Assembly: GCA_030529425.1 (NCBI GenBank)
Contig: JAUMWX010000006.1
Coordinates: 19,981-83,980 of the forward strand
Length of the DNA: 64,000 bases
From: Tissierellia bacterium
GTDB lineage: Bacteria > Bacillota > Clostridia > Tissierellales > Peptoniphilaceae
Direction of reading: 5' to 3'
A program made the translations under genes and the position numbers. Positions 18,747 through 25,981 of this stretch are shown here, piece after piece (within the stretch, counting starts at the first letter, position 1; each line of letters opens with the position of its first letter). The notes under the pieces are model-generated. The model was given only the letters and a program-made list of their open reading frames with translations, ran no database searches and was not told the origin of the DNA.

Positions 18747-19667
18747 ATGAATACTATTATACATTTGATTGAGAAAGAAAATAATTCGATATATATAAAA
18801 AGAGAGGATTTGATTCCCTTTTCTTTTGGAGGAAATAAGGCAAGGAAGGCGGCTTTATTTTTTGACGAAATTGATAAAGGGAGCTTTGATACGGTTGTGA
18901 CATATGGAAGCAGCAGCTCGAATCATTCAAGAGTAGTTTCAAATATGGCTTTTCAAAGGGGAATGGAGTGCCATATAATCAGTCCGGAAGAGTCGTCACA
19001 CGAGACATATAACAGTAAACTGATGAAAAAATTCGGAGCTCATATTGTGTCAGTTCCCGTCGAATCTGTAAAAAATACAATAAAGATAAAGATTAACTCT
19101 TTGAAAAATGAAGGGAAAAATCCATTTTTTATTCCCGGTGGAGGTCACGGAAATATTGGAACACAGGCATATGTGGACTGTTTTCAGGAAATACTGAAAC
19201 ATGAAGAAGAGAATAAGATGAATTTCGATTATATATTTTTGGCATCCGGGACTGGAACCACTCAGGCAGGTTTGATTTGTGGAAACCTTATTAGCGGTAG
19301 AAAAAAGAAAATTATCGGAATTTCTATTGCCAGAAAGAATCCTTCCGGAAGGAAAGTTATAATAGACAGTGTAAAGGAATATTTGGAGTCGAAAAAATTA
19401 ACTTTTAATGATGCAGAGATTGATGATTCCACAGTATTTTTGGACGACTATATCTCAGGAGGATATGGAAAACATGATGAAGATATAATCGAAACCGTAA
19501 ATGAGAATATTAGAAGATACGGAATTCCGTTTGATTTAACTTATACGGGTAAAGCATATAACGGAATGAAAAAATATATAAAACAAAATGATTTGAAAAA
19601 TAAAAATATACTATTTATTCATACGGGCGGAACGCCTCTATTCTTTGATTTTTTAAATAACGATTAA
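18747..19667 (+). CDS. PLP enzyme of the D-cysteine desulfhydrase/ACC deaminase family
   Basis: This 306-residue protein belongs to fold type II PLP enzymes (tryptophan synthase beta superfamily). IKREDLIPFSFGGNKARKA, at about 18-36, holds the PLP lysine in GGNK. YGSSSSNHSRVVSNMAFQRG at about 53-72 is the substrate loop. SGTGTTQAGL at about 165-174 is the phosphate-binding glycine loop. HTGGTPLFF ends the fold as in D-cysteine desulfhydrases. Known members release pyruvate or 2-oxobutanoate from D-cysteine or ACC; the real substrate here is unknown. Its place before three ATP-grasp genes and an opine-type dehydrogenase suggests it supplies an amino-acid-derived precursor, for example pyruvate (inference). 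Confidence 0.8.
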   Translation: MNTIIHLIEKENNSIYIKREDLIPFSFGGNKARKAALFFDEIDKGSFDTVVTYGSSSSNHSRVVSNMAFQRGMECHIISPEESSHETYNSKLMKKFGAHIVSVPVESVKNTIKIKINSLKNEGKNPFFIPGGGHGNIGTQAYVDCFQEILKHEEENKMNFDYIFLASGTGTTQAGLICGNLISGRKKKIIGISIARKNPSGRKVIIDSVKEYLESKKLTFNDAEIDDSTVFLDDYISGGYGKHDEDIIETVNENIRRYGIPFDLTYTGKAYNGMKKYIKQNDLKNKNILFIHTGGTPLFFDFLNND

Positions 19668-19680
19668 TGGAGATAAAAAC

Positions 19681-20661
19681 GTGAACATACTATTACTAAG
19701 TGTAGGAACAAGAAATAAAATAATTGAATATTTTCAGGAATCCATTCTTGATGAATATGGTAAAAAACTGGGAAATATAGTTGCTACAGATGCATCAAAA
19801 TTTGCACCTGCCATGTATGTCGCAGATAAAAACTATGTAGTTCCAAGAGTCAATGAAAAAGGATACATAGAGGAAATTCTTGAAATATGCAAAAAAGAGA
19901 AAATTGATGCAGTTTTAAGTTTGATAGACCCAGAATTGAATCTCTTGGCTGAAAATAAGGATAAGTTTGAGGCTTTGGGAGTTAAAATTATCGGATCAGA
20001 TTTAAAACAGTGCGACATTTCCCTTGATAAAATGAAGATGTACGAATGGCTTAAAGTTAGGGGATATCTTACGGCAAAAACTTATACGGACAAAAACAGA
20101 TTTTATCAAGACTTGGAGAAGGGCTTGATATCTTTTCCTATTTTCATAAAACCTAAAAACGGAAGCGCCTCCATATCAATAAACAAGGTAAACGACGCTG
20201 AAACTTTGGAATTTTTATTTCAAGAAATCGATGATTTAATTATTCAAGAGTTTTTAAATGGACAGGAAATAGGAGCTGATGTATATATAGATATGATCAC
20301 GGGTGAAGTAGTATCCATATTTACTAAGAAGAAATTGTTGATGAGAGCGGGAGAAACGGACAAGGCTGTATCTTTTAAGGATAAAAAGCTTTTTGAACTT
20401 ATTGAACGATTTGCTAAAGAATTTGGATATAGGGGGCAAATAGATATAGATATATTTGAAGTCAACGGAGATTATTATATATCTGAAGTTAATCCGAGAT
20501 TTGGAGGAGGATATCCTCACGCTTATCAATGCGGATGCAATCACGTAAAGATGATATTAAATAATTTACAAGGAAAGGCTAATGAATCCAATATTGGAAG
20601 ATACAAAGAAAATTTATATATGATGAAGTATAACGAGGTACTTGTAAAGGAAATATTATGA
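19681..20661 (+). CDS. ATP-grasp ligase, carbamoyl-phosphate-synthase-like
   Basis: ATP-grasp enzymes activate a carboxylate as acyl phosphate and join it to an amine. The 326 residues begin with a Rossmann-like pre-domain (NILLLSVGTRNKIIEYF). The central ATP lid and grasp region follow, with FPIFIKPKNGSASISINKV (about 153-171) and the hinge DDLIIQEFLNGQEIGADVYID (about 183-203). The metal-binding end is QIDIDIFEVNGDYYISEVNPRFGGGYP (about 257-283). The form resembles CarB-like and PylC-like amino-acid ligases. The start is GTG at 19681, set by 'ggagat'. The stop overlaps the CapA start (ATGA). Substrates are unknown; a peptide or amide bond in the cell-surface product is likely. Confidence 0.8.
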   Translation: MNILLLSVGTRNKIIEYFQESILDEYGKKLGNIVATDASKFAPAMYVADKNYVVPRVNEKGYIEEILEICKKEKIDAVLSLIDPELNLLAENKDKFEALGVKIIGSDLKQCDISLDKMKMYEWLKVRGYLTAKTYTDKNRFYQDLEKGLISFPIFIKPKNGSASISINKVNDAETLEFLFQEIDDLIIQEFLNGQEIGADVYIDMITGEVVSIFTKKKLLMRAGETDKAVSFKDKKLFELIERFAKEFGYRGQIDIDIFEVNGDYYISEVNPRFGGGYPHAYQCGCNHVKMILNNLQGKANESNIGRYKENLYMMKYNEVLVKEIL

Positions 20662-21827
20662 AGGAAAAATTCAGATTAAGTTTTTTAGGCGACATAATGT
20701 TTGAAAAATATATATTAGATAAAAAACCTGAAAATTCTGATTTTAACTCCATGTTTTCGGAAGTAAAATCCGTTTTGGAATCCAGCGATATTGTGCTGGG
20801 AAATGTTGAAACCACTTTTTCAGGAGCTGAAGCGGGATATACAAAAAAAATGTATTCTTTTAACACGCCTGATGGAGCGATTAAATCCCTCAAGAATTTA
20901 GGATTGGACTATGCAATAATCACTAATAATCATATTCTTGACAGGGGCTTTTGGGGAAGAAAAAGGACAATTGAAAAATTGGAGAATGCCGGTATAAAAG
21001 TATTGGCTAAAAATGATAAATTAGATGTGATAGGTATTGAAGGAGTTAAAATATCTATTTTACCTTATACATCAAGTACAAATTACGTGGATAACAATGT
21101 AAAATTAAATTTTGAGGAAGAAATTCAACTTAGGTTGTTGAATCCATATGATTATTGGGAAAGTGATTTTAAACCCAAAAGTTTGAAACAGAAAGTTCAT
21201 AAATTGATTAGTGGTATTATCGGACCGGAAAATATGATGAAAGTAAAAAAAAAATTGGGTAAAAAGCATAAATACCCTTATACCGACATGTTACTGAAAT
21301 CTCAAGAAGATAGATTGGAACCATATATCCAAATTGTTGAAAAACAGATGTCTCAATCTAAGCAAATTTCAGATATAACCATTGTTATACCTCATATGGG
21401 CGGACAGTTTAATAAAGAACCGGGAACATTTTCGAAGTATTATATGGAAATATTTAGAAAATTCGGAGCCGGTATTATTATAGGATCACATCCGCATATA
21501 TTACAAAAATACGAGAATATAGAAAACATCCCCAGCTTTTATTCAATAGGAAATTTCTCTATGGCACCCAATTCAACATACACAATTTTGGATGATCATC
21601 CTGAAGTTGGAATAATTGTTCATCTTGATATAAATATTGCAAAAAAGCAAATACAGGATATAATAATAACACCTATAATCATGACAATGAAGGAAAGTTT
21701 TAAAGTTTTGCCTTTTTTTGGAAGTGAAATGGATAAAAGTAGTAAGCTGGATTGGCTGAAATCAATGCTAAAAGTTGATTTGGAATTTATAAATAAAACG
21801 GATTTAAGAATAAAGGAAGTATTATGA
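20658..21827 (+). CDS. CapA/PgsA-like metallophosphoesterase-fold protein
   Basis: CapA proteins accompany poly-gamma-glutamate and other capsule systems. The 389 residues carry the family motifs: LSFLGDIMFEKY at about 8-19, GNVETTFSG at about 51-59, ITNNHILDRG at about 91-100, IPHMGGQF at about 253-260, GSHPHILQ at about 280-287 and SIGNFSM at about 298-304. The usual 'HWG' motif is here 'HMGG'. Unlike B. subtilis PgsA there is no N-terminal membrane anchor or signal peptide, which points to a cytoplasmic protein. It overlaps both neighbours by four bases and sits between two ATP-grasp genes, supporting a link with ligase chemistry. Its reaction is not established. Confidence 0.8.
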   Translation: MKEKFRLSFLGDIMFEKYILDKKPENSDFNSMFSEVKSVLESSDIVLGNVETTFSGAEAGYTKKMYSFNTPDGAIKSLKNLGLDYAIITNNHILDRGFWGRKRTIEKLENAGIKVLAKNDKLDVIGIEGVKISILPYTSSTNYVDNNVKLNFEEEIQLRLLNPYDYWESDFKPKSLKQKVHKLISGIIGPENMMKVKKKLGKKHKYPYTDMLLKSQEDRLEPYIQIVEKQMSQSKQISDITIVIPHMGGQFNKEPGTFSKYYMEIFRKFGAGIIIGSHPHILQKYENIENIPSFYSIGNFSMAPNSTYTILDDHPEVGIIVHLDINIAKKQIQDIIITPIIMTMKESFKVLPFFGSEMDKSSKLDWLKSMLKVDLEFINKTDLRIKEVL

Positions 21828-22915
21828 GAAGTGGTGCCAGAAAAAAATTAGATGATTTATACATGTGGATCGAAAACAGTTACAGAGCACGATCTAGGAG
21901 AAAACAGGTAAGACGAACATTAAAATCCATGAATGGTGGAAACAAGAAAAATGATGACAGATATGGTGAATATTTATCATATTGGAAAAAATACAATAAA
22001 AAACCAAGTAAGATGTGGTTGAGATTGTATGCAAAAGACAGTGAGGAGTTTAATCCCAGATATATTCCGGATGATTTATGGTATGGGGAGATTTTGCCAT
22101 ATTTCAGTAATATGCAGTTTAGAAGACCATATGAAGATAAATGTTTTCATGAAACTCTATTTAGAGATTTAAATAGACCGAGAACGATTTTAAGATGCGT
22201 GGCGGGAGTATATTTTGACGGGAACAATAATATTGTTGAAAAAGAGGATATTATCGAGATTATAAAACAGAATAAAACGGCGATTATTAAACCTTCTATA
22301 GACAGCGGAACGGGTAGACTTATAGATTTCTTCGACGCAAGTGTCGATACCGATGAAACTTTAAAATCGAAGTTAAAAAAAGTCGGTCAAAATTTTATTG
22401 TTCAGGAAATTGTTCAACAACATGAGAAGATGATGGAACTAAATCCCAACTCATTAAATACGGTGAGAGTAATAACATTTTTATTCAAGGGGGATGTTCA
22501 CATACTTTCAATTATTTCCAGAATGGGAAGAGGGGAATCAAAAATAGATAATGTTTCTGCCGGAGGACTTCAAATAACGGTAAATCCGGATGGGACATTC
22601 CAAAAATATGCTTGGGATAAAAAAAGAAAAGAATTTGAATATCATCCTGATACAAATGTTAAATTTGAAGGATTTAAAATTCCTGGATTTGATAATATCT
22701 TAGATACTGTTAAGCAGGCTCAAAAAAGACTTCCGCATTTTAAGATAATCGGTTGGGATTTCGCAGTAGATCGGAAAGGAAAACCTATCTTTATTGAGTA
22801 TAATGTTTGTCCGGGTTCAAATCAAATGACGGGAGGTCCAACATTTGGCGACATTACGGAAGATGTATTGCAAGAAGTATACTTGGATAAAAACTACGAT
22901 AATGCACAAAATTAA
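21824..22915 (+). CDS. Sugar-transfer-associated ATP-grasp protein (PF14397 type), copy 1
   Basis: The 363 residues have a basic, Tyr/Arg-rich N-terminal extension of about 110 residues, then an ATP-grasp domain of the family found beside polysaccharide genes. Visible elements are KTAIIKPSIDSGTGRLIDFF (about 147-166), NFIVQEIVQQHEKM (about 189-202), LNTVRVITFLF (about 210-220), ISRMGRGESKIDNVSAGGLQI (about 229-249), HPDTNVKFEGFKIPGF and GWDFAVDRKGKPIFIEYN (about 308-325). The acidic-Asn end binds metal in ATP-grasp folds. The next gene is a diverged paralogue. The function is unknown beyond probable carboxylate-amine ligation. Overlap by four bases with CapA implies coupled translation. Confidence 0.78.
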   Translation: MRSGARKKLDDLYMWIENSYRARSRRKQVRRTLKSMNGGNKKNDDRYGEYLSYWKKYNKKPSKMWLRLYAKDSEEFNPRYIPDDLWYGEILPYFSNMQFRRPYEDKCFHETLFRDLNRPRTILRCVAGVYFDGNNNIVEKEDIIEIIKQNKTAIIKPSIDSGTGRLIDFFDASVDTDETLKSKLKKVGQNFIVQEIVQQHEKMMELNPNSLNTVRVITFLFKGDVHILSIISRMGRGESKIDNVSAGGLQITVNPDGTFQKYAWDKKRKEFEYHPDTNVKFEGFKIPGFDNILDTVKQAQKRLPHFKIIGWDFAVDRKGKPIFIEYNVCPGSNQMTGGPTFGDITEDVLQEVYLDKNYDNAQN

Positions 22916-22924
22916 GGTGAGAAT

Positions 22925-23893
22925 ATGAAAATAAAAACCAGATGGCTTCAGTTTAATGATATGTTAACTAAATCATCAAGTAGAGAATATACTAAATTTC
23001 AGAGAATAAGATTGTTTTTTGACTTTATGTTTAATAGGATTTTTAGAGGAATATATTTAATTGATTATATCCAATATAAATTCTATGACAGGAATAAATA
23101 TAGCAGGGATACATTCATCGAGTACCAAAAATTGCATAAGATTATAGCTATGTGCAATAATCCTGAAAAAAAAGAAATATTTGATTCAAAAATACTCTTC
23201 AACGAGACATTTAATAAGCACTTGAATAGAGAATGGTTGAATTCGGCTTCTTGTACTAAAGAAGAGTTTATGAGTTTTACAAACAAGCATGATGAAATAA
23301 TTGTAAAACCTGAAGTAGGTTCCTTTGGTGTGGGAGTAAGAAGAGTAAATTGTAAAGATGTCAATTTAGAAGAACTTTATAAGGAATGTAAAAAAGATAA
23401 TTCTTTTTTAGAATCTGTTGTTGAACAGCATAATTCTTTGAAAGATTTTAATGATACGTCCTTGAACACTTTGAGAATTGTAACTCTTATAGGCAAAAAT
23501 CAGGAAGTTAATATAATGAGTGCAGTTTTAAGAATTGGAAGAAAAGGTAAAGTTGCGGATAATTTTCATAGTGAGGGCTTAGCATGTCAGATAGATATTG
23601 ATACAGGGATAGTTAAAACTATTGCTGTTGATAAAAATTTCAAAAAATATGTCTTGCATCCGGATTCAGGAAAATTAATATGCGGATTTAGCATACCTTC
23701 ATGGGAAAAAGTTGTGGAAAAAGCTAAGGAATTGGCTAAAGTTGTTCCGGATGTAAGGTATGTAGGATGGGATATAGCTGTGGACAAAGACGGAGAGGTT
23801 CTTTGCATAGAAGGAAACTACAGTGCTGATCCGGATGTTACTCAGACCACTGATCAAGTTGGAAAATATTTTAATTATGTTGAAAAAATTTAA
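22925..23893 (+). CDS. Sugar-transfer-associated ATP-grasp protein (PF14397 type), copy 2
   Basis: This 322-residue paralogue follows copy 1 after nine bases. It repeats the same landmarks: EIIVKPEVGSFGVGVRRV (about 121-138), SVVEQHNSL, LNTLRIVTLI (about 181-190), VLRIGRKGKVADNFHSEGL (about 201-219), HPDSGKLICGFSIPSW and GWDIAVDKDGEVLCIEGNYS (about 283-302). Compared with copy 1, the end of the grasp loop reads EGNYS rather than EYNVC, and the N-terminus is shorter and unrelated in detail. Two different members side by side suggest two successive ligations or two acceptors (inference). The substrates cannot be read from the sequence. Confidence 0.78.
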   Translation: MKIKTRWLQFNDMLTKSSSREYTKFQRIRLFFDFMFNRIFRGIYLIDYIQYKFYDRNKYSRDTFIEYQKLHKIIAMCNNPEKKEIFDSKILFNETFNKHLNREWLNSASCTKEEFMSFTNKHDEIIVKPEVGSFGVGVRRVNCKDVNLEELYKECKKDNSFLESVVEQHNSLKDFNDTSLNTLRIVTLIGKNQEVNIMSAVLRIGRKGKVADNFHSEGLACQIDIDTGIVKTIAVDKNFKKYVLHPDSGKLICGFSIPSWEKVVEKAKELAKVVPDVRYVGWDIAVDKDGEVLCIEGNYSADPDVTQTTDQVGKYFNYVEKI

Positions 23894-23902
23894 GGAGTTA
23901 TT

Positions 23903-24883
23903 ATGAAAACGGTCGGATTATTAATTAGCCATAAAAATGGTGAAAAAAGAAGGGCGCTTTTACCAAGTGATATAAAAAAAATAAAAAATCCGGGTAATTT
24001 ATATTTTGAAAAGGGATATGCTGCTTCACTAAACATAGAAGATAGAGAGTATCAAGAACTTGGCTGTAATATGGTATCCAGAGAGGAAGCGTTAAAAAAA
24101 GATATTTTGATAGATGTAAAGCTTGGAGATGCCGACTATATTGAAAGTTTGGAAAAAGGAAAAATATTGTTCGGTTGGGCACATGCTGTACAATCTTTGG
24201 ATTTTACAACAGCTGTTCTAAAGGGAAAGCATACTGTCTTTGCATGGGAAGATTTATATGAAGACGGAAGATATATATTTTATAAAAATAGAGAGATAGC
24301 GGGTGAAGCGGCGATTTTACATGCTATACCTATGATGGGATTCATGCCATATGAAGCCAGGTTTGCAATTCTAGGAAATGGTAAAACATCTAAGGGAGTT
24401 CAAAGGATTCTTTATGGATTAGGAGCAAAGGAAGTAGATGTTTTTGGAAGAAGACTTGAAAAGCTTTTTAGAAAAGAAATGTTTAAATATGATGTAATAG
24501 TAAATTGTGTACTATGGGATACGAATAGAACCGACAGATTAATCTATAAAGAAGATCTAAAGAAATTCAAAAAAGGGACATTTATTGTCGATGTAAGTTG
24601 TGACCCGAATTTGGAAATAGAAACTTCTCATCCGACAACTATAGAAAATCCTATTTATGAAATAGACGGCGTTATTCATTATGCGGTGGACAACACTCCG
24701 GCATTGTTCAGCAAGACTGTTTCTCAGGTATTATCTCCAAGAATTGCCGAACTTATAAACGAGCTTGTTGATGACAATATAGGAGAAATGCTTGAAAAAA
24801 CCAGAGTAATTGATAAAGGTAGAGTTATTTTAAAAGATATTAAAAAATTTAGGGATGCTAAAGGACTTCCTTCAGAATATTAG
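23903..24883 (+). CDS. N5-(carboxyethyl)ornithine synthase-like dehydrogenase
   Basis: The 326 residues resemble the alanine dehydrogenase/saccharopine dehydrogenase superfamily, and in particular N5-(carboxyethyl)ornithine synthase, which reductively joins pyruvate to the side-chain amine of ornithine or lysine with NADPH. The N-terminus MKTVGLLISHKNGEKRRALLP has the 'KENEkRraLlP' form of the family. Other elements are the conserved GWAHAVQSLDFTTAVL and a Rossmann core, RFAILGNGKTSKGVQRILYGLGAKEVDVF (about 153-181, glycine motif altered to GNGKTSKG). DVSCDPNLEIE, also found in alanine dehydrogenases, follows. It closes the packed operon before a terminator. The family call is good, the exact substrate is inference. 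Confidence 0.75.
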   Translation: MKTVGLLISHKNGEKRRALLPSDIKKIKNPGNLYFEKGYAASLNIEDREYQELGCNMVSREEALKKDILIDVKLGDADYIESLEKGKILFGWAHAVQSLDFTTAVLKGKHTVFAWEDLYEDGRYIFYKNREIAGEAAILHAIPMMGFMPYEARFAILGNGKTSKGVQRILYGLGAKEVDVFGRRLEKLFRKEMFKYDVIVNCVLWDTNRTDRLIYKEDLKKFKKGTFIVDVSCDPNLEIETSHPTTIENPIYEIDGVIHYAVDNTPALFSKTVSQVLSPRIAELINELVDDNIGEMLEKTRVIDKGRVILKDIKKFRDAKGLPSEY

Positions 24884-24973
24884 TTAAGAAATTTCAGGAA
24901 ATAATATATAGTTTTATAGATATTAAATAAAGTCAAGGTACTTATTAAGTTTAATACTATTTGTTATATAAAT

Positions 24974-25022
24974 AAAAAATAGTAATACAATATCTTTACT
25001 AAGGATTGTACTACTATTTTTT
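24974..25022 (+). terminator. Terminator of the polysaccharide/ATP-grasp operon
   Basis: AAAAATAGTAATACAAT (from about 24975) pairs with ATTGTACTACTATTTTT (25005-25021) with one mismatch, ending in a T-run. The loop has about 13 bases. Confidence 0.8.
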
Positions 25023-25060
25023 AGTATGTCTAAAATTATACATTGCTATACTCAATACAT

Positions 25061-25131
25061 TAAAAATAAAAATGAAATAATACAATTTAAGCTATATTCA
25101 GTGACACTTTTATGCAAAAGAGGTATAATTA
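25061..25131 (+). promoter_or_regulatory. Promoter repeat, copy A (ahead of the flippase remnant)
   Basis: -35 GTGACA (25101-25106), a 17-base spacer, -10 TATAAT (25124-25129). It lies inside a 70-base imperfect direct repeat shared with 25819-25888. The conserved core CAGTGACACTTTT contains the small palindrome AGTGACACT over the -35, a possible operator. The promoter now leads into a gene remnant. Confidence 0.75.
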
Positions 25132-25181
25132 CAACTATTTGAGGCTAATTGTAGAGTATGTTTTGACTTTAATAATACCTT

Positions 25182-25403
25182 TTGATTAGATCAAATAAAA
25201 TATTTTATTCAAAAGCAATAAATTATTTTACATTATTTTTGACAATTGGTGGAGTTATGCTCATATTTATTTCTAAATATGTTGCACCTAGGATAATTCA
25301 TCCTAACTATAGCAGATCTATTGAGTTAATACCCTATGGAATATTAGCTACACTTGCAAGTGCTGTTTCAACCTTTATGGGAAATATATTTTCGGCATCC
25401 TAA
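25182..25403 (+). pseudogene. Remnant of a second Wzx-like flippase
   Basis: The open stretch encodes 73 residues with two hydrophobic segments. Its pattern (FTLFLTIGGVMLIFISKYV, then a short loop, then IELIPYGILATLASAVSTFMGNIFSAS) parallels the internal part of the intact flippase at 15448, where PEVMIIWASRKYADVVYIIPPLL occupies the same position. A full flippase has about 480 residues, and in-frame stops lie directly upstream (25173) and at the end. There is no ribosome site. It is best read as an internal fragment left after deletion of a flippase gene. The inverted pair ATCCTAAC/GTTAGGAT (25397-25437) frames the broken end. Confidence 0.65.
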
Positions 25404-25818
25404 CAAAGTTTTTAGTCCCCCCATAAAACGGTTAGGATAATCATAAATTAAAATATTATTAATATATTCGGAGTATTTTGTATTGTATCTATAGTTAGAT
25501 TTATACAACTTGAAGCACAGTTTTAAAAGATTCTGAATTGATTTTCAGACTGAAAGAATTTTTTTTGATGTCATGAAGTAAAAAAGTACATAAGTTGCTT
25601 TTAGATTATAATTAATACCAATAGATTCTATAAACAAAACACTCAGATTTAATTTACTTAAAATTTGTACAATGTTTGAATTTTAAGTATTTGCTTGATT
25701 ATTATGACATAGAGATGAAAAATATTAATAGTGATTATAAAAATTATATCTAACAACACTAATTTTTTTTGTTTCGTAAAAATTGTCTGAAATAGGTATT
25801 AACAAATCTTGACATATT
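25404..25818. other. Non-coding, probably decayed DNA
   Basis: No gene is supported in these 415 bases. All frames are interrupted by stops. Apart from the inverted octamer at the left end I see no repeat, insertion-sequence end or terminator. Together with the flippase remnant it looks like the scar of a lost part of the polysaccharide locus (inference). Confidence 0.5.
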
Positions 25819-25888
25819 AAAAATAAAAACATAATAATGTAATTTAATATTTGTTCAGTGACACTTTTCTTAAAAAGTGATATAATCA
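25819..25888 (+). promoter_or_regulatory. Promoter repeat, copy B (ahead of the PglF-like gene)
   Basis: -35 GTGACA (25858-25863), a 17-base spacer, -10 TATAAT (25881-25886). Upstream A/T tracts and the CAGTGACACTTTT core match copy A at 25061-25131. The start codon at 25982 is about 95 bases downstream, leaving a leader of about 85 bases. Confidence 0.78.
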
Positions 25889-25981
25889 CTAGTATACAGA
25901 TGCTAAATTATGTATATTTTTATCAATTTGTATAAAAATTGTAATTCAGTTATTTTTAATAACTTTTAAAAGAGGTAATAA

